Shown piece after piece: positions 1 through 10,073 of a stretch of 64,000 bases of DNA. The first letter of the stretch is position 1. Every line of letters begins with the position of its first letter. A model generated the notes under the pieces. It was not told the origin of the DNA, did no database searches, and saw nothing but the letters and a program-made list of their open reading frames with translations. Source of the DNA: Gammaproteobacteria bacterium (GTDB lineage: Bacteria > Pseudomonadota > Gammaproteobacteria > Pseudomonadales > Azotimanducaceae); the NCBI GenBank assembly GCA_009840545.1, contig VXNM01000001.1, positions 1 to 64,000 of the forward strand, read 5' to 3'. The position numbers and the translations under genes are program-made.

Positions 1-105
1 GTCCAACCTGTTCCCTTCGTGAATGCGAACTCGGCAACGAGTGTGGGGGCTAACTTGTCTCAAATTCAGTCTTCAACTGCCGCAAAGGGTGTACAACTTG
101 CATGC

Positions 106-119
106 GGGTTCTAGAACCC
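106..119. promoter_or_regulatory. 14-bp perfect palindrome upstream of acyl-CoA dehydrogenase
   Basis: The sequence GGGTTCTAGAACCC reads the same on both strands and ends 71 bases before the ATG of the acyl-CoA dehydrogenase gene. The rest of positions 1-190 holds no convincing gene. The length and position suit an operator for a dimeric repressor, but no regulator gene is adjacent, so the role is inferred. Confidence 0.3.
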
Positions 120-190
120 TGTATAGTGATAGTTCAATGCTATAGGCAAACAAGCGTGTTCACTAGACTGTGAATAAGCCAAGATCCTGA

Positions 191-1930
191 ATGGATAACG
201 TATCCAGCTCAAGCGTAGTTCCCGATACACGAGGCTCGAACTTCTTTCGGAAGGACCGAGTCTTGCGCGCATTACTGCCCGTTTATCTCGGAGAGGAACT
301 CGCAAACTTTCTATCTCCCCATTTGGACCGGCTGGGGTATAGAGCGGCAAATGATCTTGACGAACACGCCATGCTTGCAAATGCTCATCCTCCAGTTCTA
401 CATCCTCGAGATCGGCTGGGGCAGGATCAAGATTGGATTGAGTACCACCCATCGTATAAAGCACTAGAACAGGCTGCATTTGAGGACTTTCAAATTCATG
501 CGATGAGCCTTCGAGATGGTGTCTTGGGTCTGGACCGTCCATTTCCGTTGGTAGCAAAGCATGCGTTTACTTACTTGTTCAATCAGGCGGAATTTGGACT
601 GGGGTGTCCCATAAATGTGACCGATTCAGCGGCTCACCTCATCCAACGATTCGGATCGGAAGAGGCTAAAGACCTGTTTCTGCCGAGAATGCTCTACGGA
701 ACGGGGGAAGACCGTTGGCAGGGTGCGCAATTCATCACGGAGAAGGAAGGTGGATCCGACGTTGGCTCCTTGCAGATGCAAGCGCGCAAGAGCGAGGGAA
801 ACTGGCGGGTGTATGGTGAGAAATGGTTTTGCTCCAACGCTGATGCAAATGTCATTTTGCTTCTGGCTCGACCTGAAGGTGCGCAAGAAGGAACCAGAGG
901 GTTAGGGCTGTTTGCGGTACCACGCGAATTGGAATCGGGCGAGAGGAACGGGTATCGAATCGTAAGGCTGAAGGACAAGCTAGGCACCAGATCGATGGCG
1001 ACCGGCGAGATTGCTTTCGAAGGCGCATTTGCATATCAGCTTGGAGAATTGGACCGAGGCTTTCGCCACATGACCGAGATGATCAACACATCTAGGCTAT
1101 CCAATGGTGTCAAATCCGCTGCGTTGATGAGGCGCGCCGTACACGATGCGCATGTAGTTGCACAGAACCGAACGGTATTCGGAAGAAAGCTCATTGATCA
1201 GCCACTGGGCAAGCAACAATTGGTCAAACTCTCGTTGCCCGCAGAGCAAGCTCTGTCGATGTGGATGTTTGTAGCATCGATTTTGGACGACGCAAACAAG
1301 GAATGTAATGGAGCACAAACGAAACTCGACCTATGTGCTCGATTAGCTACTCCTTTATTGAAGTTCAGAGCTACCCGAGATGCGCGGAAAGTGACTCAGG
1401 ACGCAATGGAGTTTCGAGGAGGATGCGGCTACATCGAGGATTTTGTAAATCCACGATTGGTTAGAGATGCCTTGCTGGGTTCGATTTGGGAGGGCACGTC
1501 AAACATCATTGCTATAGACGTCGTTCGCCGAGCAATTCGACGCCAGAATTGCTTGAATGAACTTGTAGATCTGTTGAATGGCAAAATTGCTGAGATGGAA
1601 GACATCTCCGTTAGCTATCGTTCAACTCTTTCGAACAGGCTGGAAGAGGTTGCGCAGTTTGCGCATGAAGTAGCGGAGAGAGAAGAAGAACAGCTCTATA
1701 GACAGGTGGTATCGGCGTTGTACCACATATGTACAGCAGTCACCATGGCTTGGGAGGCACAGGCTACAGGATTAGGAGAACGACTTCTCTGGTCTCGTCT
1801 TGTCATCGAACACAGATTGCAAGCGTATTCTCCAGTCGCTACCTCATCCTCCCCTTCCTCTCTAGTGGATTTTCTTGCCACGTCGGGTGGACTAGAACTG
1901 GAAGCAGCCAACGAGATTATCGGTGCTTAA
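191..1930 (+). CDS. AidB-like acyl-CoA dehydrogenase
   Basis: This is a flavin-dependent acyl-CoA dehydrogenase family protein of 579 aa, expected to oxidise an acyl-CoA thioester at the alpha-beta carbons in the cytoplasm. It is clearly longer than the usual 380-residue enzymes and close to the AidB/long FadE type. Visible marks are the middle-domain motif FITEKEGGSDVG (about residue 180), the FGRKLIDQPLGKQQL segment of the C-terminal helical domain (about 330) and GCGYIEDF followed by SIWEGTSNI (about 410-440), which strongly resembles the AidB GGxGYxE and WEGSGN motifs. About 130 further residues form a helical tail. The ATG at 191 gives a full N-terminus. The substrate cannot be told; AidB-like proteins are also linked to alkylation stress. 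It appears monocistronic. Confidence 0.88.
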   Translation: MDNVSSSSVVPDTRGSNFFRKDRVLRALLPVYLGEELANFLSPHLDRLGYRAANDLDEHAMLANAHPPVLHPRDRLGQDQDWIEYHPSYKALEQAAFEDFQIHAMSLRDGVLGLDRPFPLVAKHAFTYLFNQAEFGLGCPINVTDSAAHLIQRFGSEEAKDLFLPRMLYGTGEDRWQGAQFITEKEGGSDVGSLQMQARKSEGNWRVYGEKWFCSNADANVILLLARPEGAQEGTRGLGLFAVPRELESGERNGYRIVRLKDKLGTRSMATGEIAFEGAFAYQLGELDRGFRHMTEMINTSRLSNGVKSAALMRRAVHDAHVVAQNRTVFGRKLIDQPLGKQQLVKLSLPAEQALSMWMFVASILDDANKECNGAQTKLDLCARLATPLLKFRATRDARKVTQDAMEFRGGCGYIEDFVNPRLVRDALLGSIWEGTSNIIAIDVVRRAIRRQNCLNELVDLLNGKIAEMEDISVSYRSTLSNRLEEVAQFAHEVAEREEEQLYRQVVSALYHICTAVTMAWEAQATGLGERLLWSRLVIEHRLQAYSPVATSSSPSSLVDFLATSGGLELEAANEIIGA

Positions 1931-2065
1931 TCATGCCGAAGTTCTCGATAGCATGCATCTACTCGCTCATAGGACCTGTGGGCACGATCGTTTTGCCAAC
2001 CTCTTGTGCAAATTAGTTGATGGCCTAGTTTAATCTTGTAGGAAAGTCATTCTTGTTTCAGTCTC

Positions 2066-3355
2066 ATGCGTGTTCTTGTAGTCGGTGCCAACGGATTCAT
2101 CGGATCGGCAGTAGTCACCGAGCTACATAAGGCCGATCACAAATCTCGATGTGTTGTTCGCAACGCAGCACAGCTGGATCGTCGTTTTCCGGGTGTCGAT
2201 GCAATCTCGCTAGATCTGACTAGTCAAGATGCTCTTGACGAAGAGCACTGGTGTAGATTGCTTGAGGACATCGACGCAGTAGTGTACGTCGCAGGTGTCC
2301 TCCAACCGCTCAAGCCGAGAGTTGCTTGGAACGTACATTGTCATGCACCAGAAGCGCTCTATGGGGCATGCGAAAAGCAAAGTGTACGGAGGGTTATCCA
2401 TGTTTCAGCTACGGGCGTTACTGAAACAGACAACACTTACTCACGATCAAAGCTTGCTGGTGAAGAAGCGTTGAAAAAGAAGGACTTGGACTGGACTATT
2501 CTAAGACCTGTACTCGTGATCGGCGACGGTTCGTATGGTGGCACGTCCATGATCCGAGCGCTTGCGATTAATCCCATACTCACTCCAGTAATCGGTGACG
2601 GTTCGATTCCGTTAGGAATCATTCACAAGAATGAACTGGCGACGGGCATCGTCAATCTTCTGGAAACGAACTCAGGTGTCAAAACGACATTGGAACCATC
2701 CTGCTCGGAGGAAATGTCAATGAGTGACGTTGTGCGAAGCTATCGAAGCTGGTTTGGTTTGCCCAAAAGACCGATCCTGAAGATTCCACTGTGGTTGGCT
2801 GGCGTATTGGGAAAACTTGGTGACTTATTCCAGCTTGATCCGATTAATTCCACTGCAGTGGCGCAGTTTCGCGGAAAGATGACTGGAAATGCCGCCCAAT
2901 TTGAAGAAGTTACGGGTGTCAAGGTATCCAATCTTCCAGAAATATTGGTCACAAGACCGTCGGAGAGCCAGGACTTGTGGCATGCAAGGCTGTTCTTGCT
3001 GAGACCGGTCATTCGAATGAGTCTTGCTCTTTTCTGGTTAATGTCTGGAGTGTCGGGGCTGTATTTCACTTTACTCATCCATCAGTTGGATCTTGCACAG
3101 TTCGTAACAAGCGAATTGGTTCCACTCTCGATTGTTCTAATGAGTTCGGTGAAGCTGGCAATTGGTCTAGTAGTTCTCCTTGGATGGAATCTCAGACTCA
3201 TGGCTTGGGTCCAATTCATTGTGGTTCTTGGCTTTGCTGTATTGCAGGGTCTCGTGGAGCCCTCGTCTTGGATGGACCCCTCTGCTGCGTTGTTTAAAGA
3301 CATCTGTCTTCTCGTTCTGATATTGGTTCATCGTGTCGTCGAACAAGCGAGATAG
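2066..3355 (+). CDS. SDR-type NAD(P)-binding protein fused to a DoxX-like membrane domain
   Basis: A 429-residue two-part protein. The N-terminal 290 residues are an atypical short-chain dehydrogenase/NmrA-like Rossmann domain: the nucleotide loop is GANGFIG (residues 7-13), followed by HVSATG and a YSRSK segment matching the YxxxK active-site pattern. The C-terminal 120 residues carry four hydrophobic segments (near 325-345, 350-370, 378-398 and 408-425), as in DoxX-like proteins. The NAD(P)-binding part should therefore face the cytoplasm while tethered to the inner membrane. This SDR-DoxX arrangement occurs in other bacteria, often annotated as epimerase or NADH-ubiquinone-subunit-like, but its reaction is not established. 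The gene stands alone between the acyl-CoA dehydrogenase and the sigma factor. Confidence 0.82.
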   Translation: MRVLVVGANGFIGSAVVTELHKADHKSRCVVRNAAQLDRRFPGVDAISLDLTSQDALDEEHWCRLLEDIDAVVYVAGVLQPLKPRVAWNVHCHAPEALYGACEKQSVRRVIHVSATGVTETDNTYSRSKLAGEEALKKKDLDWTILRPVLVIGDGSYGGTSMIRALAINPILTPVIGDGSIPLGIIHKNELATGIVNLLETNSGVKTTLEPSCSEEMSMSDVVRSYRSWFGLPKRPILKIPLWLAGVLGKLGDLFQLDPINSTAVAQFRGKMTGNAAQFEEVTGVKVSNLPEILVTRPSESQDLWHARLFLLRPVIRMSLALFWLMSGVSGLYFTLLIHQLDLAQFVTSELVPLSIVLMSSVKLAIGLVVLLGWNLRLMAWVQFIVVLGFAVLQGLVEPSSWMDPSAALFKDICLLVLILVHRVVEQAR

Positions 3356-3524
3356 GAACCAGCTTCTCGAATCCCAGGACTTCTAAACGTCGCCCAAACA
3401 TAGACTAGAGATGCGGTTCAACGTAGTGTCACCGGTGTTGAAGCGCAATCCTCCTTCAGGACGTTTGAACCTTTCTGCAAGTTTCTTCGCCCTGTTTTCT
3501 AGACCAACTCTTTTCTAGCCCACG

Positions 3525-4937
3525 ATGGACGACCCATCCCAAGAGCAATTGCTACGAAGTATCTTGGAACACAAGCGACGAGACTCGTTTGAATCGTTAG
3601 TCCTACGGTACCAACGTCCGCTTTTATCACTCATTCGGAGTCGATTGGGAACGAACGAGCAGGCTGATATTGAGGATGTAACTCAAGACACGTTGCTTCA
3701 GGTATGGCTGAGTCTTACGCGTAGTACACCATCCAATTTTCAGGCATGGTTGTACCAGTTGGCGAGAAATCGGTGTACTGATTGGCTTCGTTCTAGAGCG
3801 AAGACCAAGAACGTCCGCGATGCTCTAACGGTTCGTCAATTTGTTGATCGGAGAGGTTCCAAGTCGGTGGACATGAACGAACGGATCGACGAAATTGCCG
3901 ATGTGATCGAGAACATTCCTCTACAGGAGAGAAGTGCTCTAACGGAGTTCTATTTTCAGGGATTCTCGATAGCAGAGATCGCAGCCCGGCAGAAAGCACC
4001 TCCAGGAACCATCAAGAGGAGATTGTCTTACGGTCGGGACATGGTTAGAAGTGAGTTGGAAGTTACGAAACACACTAGGATTGAAGTCATGAACACTAGA
4101 AACAAGCACAGCGAATCAATTTCGCAAGTCAGCCCCGTCATTTCAATCTCAAAAAGCAAGTCTGAACCATTTTCTATCGATCTACAGGAGATGTCCTGGT
4201 GGTTCGTAGTTCCAAGGGTTGGAGATTCAGCTTGCTGGGCTACATACGCCGCTATAGAAGAAGGGAAGACTTTCTACCTAAAGAGTGTTCATTCTCTACA
4301 CGCAAAGTGTGCGGCTGAAATTCACGGTCGAGAGTGTGTTGAGATTGAGATCGATGAAAAAGAAAATTCTTCGAATCGAAGTTTCGTCTCTTTTGGTGAG
4401 GGAGATCGGAGCTTGAGGATTTGGGGCGACTTAACGGACACTGAAGTACATTGGATTGCGATTGAGAGTGAGCGATCCGATGGTAAGAGGTCACTCTATA
4501 CCTTCTTGGATGAGGGGTGGGATTTAGACTTCGGAGTTTGTGATCGTGTGGTCCCTATGCGAAGCCTGCCCGATGACAAGATCGGCCAAACACCATCTGC
4601 GCATTCAAAATTTCCGCGGCTGTTTTGCGACGAGGTTTACGACCTAAGAATTGGCAACTCAAAGGCAATCGAATGCATGCGAGTCTTCGACCTAGAGAGT
4701 GAGCCAACAGATTCGGATGTCATGATCGAAGCCTACGTCAATCGTGCTGGTCGAACAGTCTTGGCTCGTCGTTACAACGGGAATCAGTGGGCGAAAGCGG
4801 AGGGTTCGAAACACTTTCTAGGTACTAAAGCCACGTGGGCTGAGGAATTCCCTCACGCGTATTGCCAGACCATAAGTGGAGTGACTTTTGTTCACTACGA
4901 AGACTTTTTAAGAGTCGAACCAGAAAGTACCTCCTAA
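3525..4937 (+). CDS. ECF-type RNA polymerase sigma factor with a long C-terminal extension
   Basis: The first 190 of 470 residues form an ECF sigma factor. Region 2 spans about residues 15-90, with ADIEDVTQDTLLQVW and the helix FQAWLYQLARNRCTDWLR. Region 4 spans about 125-180, with the helix-turn-helix GFSIAEIAARQKAPPGTIKRRL. Normal ECF factors end here. This one continues for about 280 residues of mixed, apparently beta-rich sequence with many Trp, Cys and acidic residues and no membrane segment or family motif that I recognise. A C-terminal extension can act as a built-in sensor or autoinhibitor in some ECF groups; here that is inference. No anti-sigma gene is next to it. The next gene is convergent and encodes an exported EF-hand protein. 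Confidence 0.85.
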   Translation: MDDPSQEQLLRSILEHKRRDSFESLVLRYQRPLLSLIRSRLGTNEQADIEDVTQDTLLQVWLSLTRSTPSNFQAWLYQLARNRCTDWLRSRAKTKNVRDALTVRQFVDRRGSKSVDMNERIDEIADVIENIPLQERSALTEFYFQGFSIAEIAARQKAPPGTIKRRLSYGRDMVRSELEVTKHTRIEVMNTRNKHSESISQVSPVISISKSKSEPFSIDLQEMSWWFVVPRVGDSACWATYAAIEEGKTFYLKSVHSLHAKCAAEIHGRECVEIEIDEKENSSNRSFVSFGEGDRSLRIWGDLTDTEVHWIAIESERSDGKRSLYTFLDEGWDLDFGVCDRVVPMRSLPDDKIGQTPSAHSKFPRLFCDEVYDLRIGNSKAIECMRVFDLESEPTDSDVMIEAYVNRAGRTVLARRYNGNQWAKAEGSKHFLGTKATWAEEFPHAYCQTISGVTFVHYEDFLRVEPESTS

Positions 4938-5136
4938 CCCATGGACTTTTGTTGTTACCTTGGAATCGTATCTGTTGCTTAAGCTAGAAGTACTCAACAA
5001 AACAGGAACTGTGCTTGAGTTTCGGTTAGGACAGCAAGAGCAACCGACTTTTCATACTAAGAAATACGGGTACAAGGAACTATCGGACTTGGACGCGGAA
5101 ACCGCAGCAGAGCAATTCACCTTCGCTTCGATAAGG

Positions 5137-5709
5137 TCACTGAATTATTGTGTCAGACTTTCTTGGTTCGTTTGATGCAGGTTCTTGATTTTCATTCAAG
5201 TCGAGACCTTCCTCATCGCTAGTGAGGTTGGCCCTGTCTGTGTCAGCGCTCTCTTCTTGGTCCTCGTAATCCTCGCCAAGAATTGACTTGAAGAAGTCTT
5301 CCTTTGGTATTTCGCCATTTTCGTTGGGTTCAAGTTTCGCCCAATCTGGTTCTAGACCCTCTCGAATTTGTCGCTTAATGTCTTCTTCCGCAAATTTTAG
5401 AGTTGACAAATCAACATCAGAGGGAGCAAACTTCTCTGTCTGCATGACCATGAGTTCATAACTCAGATCGACGTATTCATCCATGCTCAACGCGTCGTTA
5501 TTGTCCTTATCGCAATTATTGAAGAGTTCCTCCATCAATGCTTTCTCTTCCTCGATTCTCTGTTCTTTCTTCTCTTCACTTTCTTGATCTCGAGACTGTG
5601 AAGGCACTTCAGGGGGAGATTGTGCAATCGCTGGCGAAGCGAATATTGCTATAGCAATCAACACTATCACATGGCTCGGAGTTATGCACATGGTTGAGTC
5701 TCGGCTCAT
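5137..5709 (-). CDS. exported EF-hand domain protein
   Basis: A secreted acidic protein of about 190 aa. I chose the ATG at 5709 because it gives a normal signal peptide (MSRDST, a hydrophobic stretch VIVLIAIAIFA, then AIAQ). A TTG at 5745 would add 12 residues, and the ATG at 5691 is also possible. After a charged coiled-coil-like segment (SRDQESEEKKEQRIEEEKALM) there is one good EF-hand loop, DKDNNDALSMDE, with Asp, Asp, Asn and Glu in calcium-ligand positions. A second weaker loop, EPNENGEIPKED, lies about 70 residues later. The tail is rich in Asp and Glu. Calcium binding in the periplasm is likely; the partner is unknown. The gene converges on the sigma factor gene. Confidence 0.72.
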   Translation of the reverse strand: MSRDSTMCITPSHVIVLIAIAIFASPAIAQSPPEVPSQSRDQESEEKKEQRIEEEKALMEELFNNCDKDNNDALSMDEYVDLSYELMVMQTEKFAPSDVDLSTLKFAEEDIKRQIREGLEPDWAKLEPNENGEIPKEDFFKSILGEDYEDQEESADTDRANLTSDEEGLDLNENQEPASNEPRKSDTIIQ

Positions 5710-5745
5710 TCGATTTTGCTCACTGATATGGAGTTTGTACACCAA

Positions 5746-6306
5746 TGTGTGAACAATTTCAATTGATACCTTTCAAACATCTTGTCGTATGCATGCAAGC
5801 TGAAATCTCGCTTTGTCTCTTTAATGGCGAAATGCTTAGTTTCTCTCACGATCTTGGAAGCAAACCTACCTATTCGCCCACGCCGGAATGAATTACATAG
5901 TTCCACTAATGATGCTTGGGTCCGTACACCAACTGATTGATCAGGTCCGAGCAAGGTCGGTTCCCAAAGGTAAAATCGGTCGCATTGGACCCACGGTCAA
6001 ACGTGATGTCAATGAAGAACGTTAGTACCTGTGAACAATCGAAAGTCTACAGCGCAAGAGCGAGCATGAATCGATGTTATAGACTTTTCGCCATTCGTTA
6101 GCCGATCTCACTCTAGCAATTCTTCTTCCAATCAAACAGGTTCTGTTCATCCTCATTGTTGAGCAAGGCTTCAAGCCTACCGATCTCTCGTTTGGAGAGG
6201 CTCGGATTTGCTTGGTCGCCATAGAGTAGCCACAACGCTGCACGAGACTCACTTTGTCCGAACGCTAAGTGCTCACGTTGTGCGTCGTTTCCGATTTACA
6301 TAGAGG
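5746..6306. other. intergenic stretch without a supported gene
   Basis: These 560 bases lie between the end of acetoacetyl-CoA synthetase and the start of the EF-hand gene, both on the minus strand. Only short open frames occur, with no ribosome-binding site, family motif or coding-like composition. No strong hairpin was found by eye. Confidence 0.5.
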
Positions 6307-8223
<1,917 letters not shown>

Positions 8224-8297
8224 AGATGAACTGATTGCGCGTGTGTAATGTGCAAGAATACGAAAAGTTCAGAGTCCATTCCTTTAATCGACCGCGA

Positions 8298-9812
8298 ATG
8301 AACAGCAGTCTTTATGCGTCTATCAATAGTGTGTTTGAAAGCAAAGCCGACTTGCCCTGCCTTCGCACCGCTTCGACGACATGGACGTATAGTCAAGTCA
8401 GGGGCCTCACCCGCTGCACAGCAGGTGCACTTCGTCAACTTGGGATTCAACGGGGAGACCGAGTCCTCGCACAAGGAGGAAAGTGTCCTCAGTCGTTAGC
8501 TCTCTATCTCGCTTGTCTCCAACTTGGTGTGATCTACGTGCCACTCAACCCGGCCTATACGCAAAGAGAAATTGACTACTTCATTAATGACACGGAACCA
8601 GCTTTGTTTGTATCGAACACGGCTCACAGTTCGAGTAATAGCCATCCAATTCCGGTTCTCACAGTTGACGATCGCGGGAAGGGAACACTAACTGACTTCG
8701 TTTCGCAGGCTACCTCCCACGAACACATCGAAGAGTTAGAAGCCAGTGACTTGGCCGCAATTTTGTATACGTCGGGCACAACCGGTAAATCAAAAGGTGC
8801 AATGCTGTCGCACGGCAATCTAGTGTCAAATGCGATGGCATTAATCAAGTCTTGGGACTGGCAACCCGATGATGTGCTCCTGCATGCTTTGCCGATCTAT
8901 CACGTTCATGGTCTTTTTGTCGCGACACACTGCGCCCTTCTTACCGGCACTCAGATTGTTTGGCACGAGAAGTTCGAAGTGGCTCGCGTGATGGAAGACC
9001 TACCCAAATGCACAGTGATGATGGGAGTTCCCACTTATTATTCCCGGCTCTTAGGCGATGGAACGTTCTGTCCGGAGGTTGTTTCAAACATGCGCCTCTT
9101 TATTTCAGGTTCAGCTCCGTTACCGGAGCAGACGTTCATGCAATTCCAAGATAGAACGGGGATGCGAATACTCGAGCGCTATGGCATGAGTGAAACACTC
9201 ATGAATACATCGAATCCCGTGGACGGCGATCGAGTACCCGGAACTGTAGGATTTCCCTTGCCTAGCGTGGAAGTCCAGGTAGTGGACGAAGAGGGCGAAA
9301 TTAATCCGTCGAGTGAGGTAGGAAACATTGAAGTCAGAGGACCAAATGTGTTCGATGGATATTGGCGGATGCCCGAAAAGAGTGAGACAGAATTTCGATC
9401 CAATGGCTACTTCAAGACGGGTGACTTGGGATTTCTCAATGAAGAGGGGAGGTTGACCATCGTTGGACGTGACAAGGACGTAGTTATAAGTGGTGGCCTC
9501 AACATCTATCCTGCGGAAATTGAATCGGCAATTGACGAGTACGACGGAATTGTCGAAACCGCGGTAGTAGGAGCGCCACACCCAGATTTTGGTGAAGGTC
9601 TGATTGCTGTTGTAGTAACCACGAGACCGGTCGATCTAAGGAAACTGCGGGAATTTCTGTCGGATAGATTAGCGAGTTTCAAGCATCCGAAGGCTCTGAG
9701 GAAGGTGGAGGAATTGCCTCGTAATGCAATGGGCAAGATTCAGAAGAACTCGCTACGAGAGCAGTTTGCGGACACATTTCAATCAACGGACCGGACAAGT
9801 TCGGCCAACTAG
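8298..9812 (+). CDS. malonyl-CoA synthetase-like acyl-CoA ligase
   Basis: A 504-residue AMP-forming acyl-CoA ligase. The longest frame opens with a TTG at 8235, but the ATG at 8298 begins MNSSLYASI and matches the usual N-terminus, leaving 74 bases from the divergent aacS. The P-loop is YTSGTTGKSKGAMLSHGNL; later come ALPIYHVHGLFVATHCAL, ERYGMSETLMNTSNP, FKTGDLG, GRDKDVVISGGLNIYPAEIE and LPRNAMGKIQKN, which supplies the C-terminal lysine. The HVHGLF and RYGMSET(L/G)M blocks are typical of MatB-like malonyl/methylmalonyl-CoA ligases, so malonate or a substituted malonate is the favoured substrate. A medium-chain fatty acid cannot be excluded. Confidence 0.85.
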   Translation: MNSSLYASINSVFESKADLPCLRTASTTWTYSQVRGLTRCTAGALRQLGIQRGDRVLAQGGKCPQSLALYLACLQLGVIYVPLNPAYTQREIDYFINDTEPALFVSNTAHSSSNSHPIPVLTVDDRGKGTLTDFVSQATSHEHIEELEASDLAAILYTSGTTGKSKGAMLSHGNLVSNAMALIKSWDWQPDDVLLHALPIYHVHGLFVATHCALLTGTQIVWHEKFEVARVMEDLPKCTVMMGVPTYYSRLLGDGTFCPEVVSNMRLFISGSAPLPEQTFMQFQDRTGMRILERYGMSETLMNTSNPVDGDRVPGTVGFPLPSVEVQVVDEEGEINPSSEVGNIEVRGPNVFDGYWRMPEKSETEFRSNGYFKTGDLGFLNEEGRLTIVGRDKDVVISGGLNIYPAEIESAIDEYDGIVETAVVGAPHPDFGEGLIAVVVTTRPVDLRKLREFLSDRLASFKHPKALRKVEELPRNAMGKIQKNSLREQFADTFQSTDRTSSAN

Positions 9813-10073
9813 GAAGTGACAGACATTGCAACGTTATGCATTATCTGTATCCATGGTCCAGTAGCACTAGCCTCCCAAGGCTCGATGAGTGAATTCCCTG
9901 ATGAATGCGTTTGTAGGTGAATGGCTCGCGGCGGGTAAAATTGTGCGCGCTGTTAAGGTGACGAGATTGTCGTGGGTAGTGGTCGCAGGGTCCAAAGTCG
10001 CACACGACGTTATCCCATGCCTTCCCGGACTAACTACTTGAAGATAGTGCAATAATCAAATGGGGAAAAACAA
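9813..10073. other. intergenic region before the TldD/PmbA block
   Basis: No gene is supported in these 261 bases. A purine-rich stretch, TGGGGAAAAACAA, sits directly before the ATG at 10074 and can serve as ribosome-binding site. I could not pick out a convincing promoter by eye. Confidence 0.4.

Noticed and set aside
4960..5175. 71-codon frame after the sigma factor gene
   Set aside because: It starts at a TTG without a ribosome-binding site, overlaps the end of the convergent EF-hand gene and shows no family motif.
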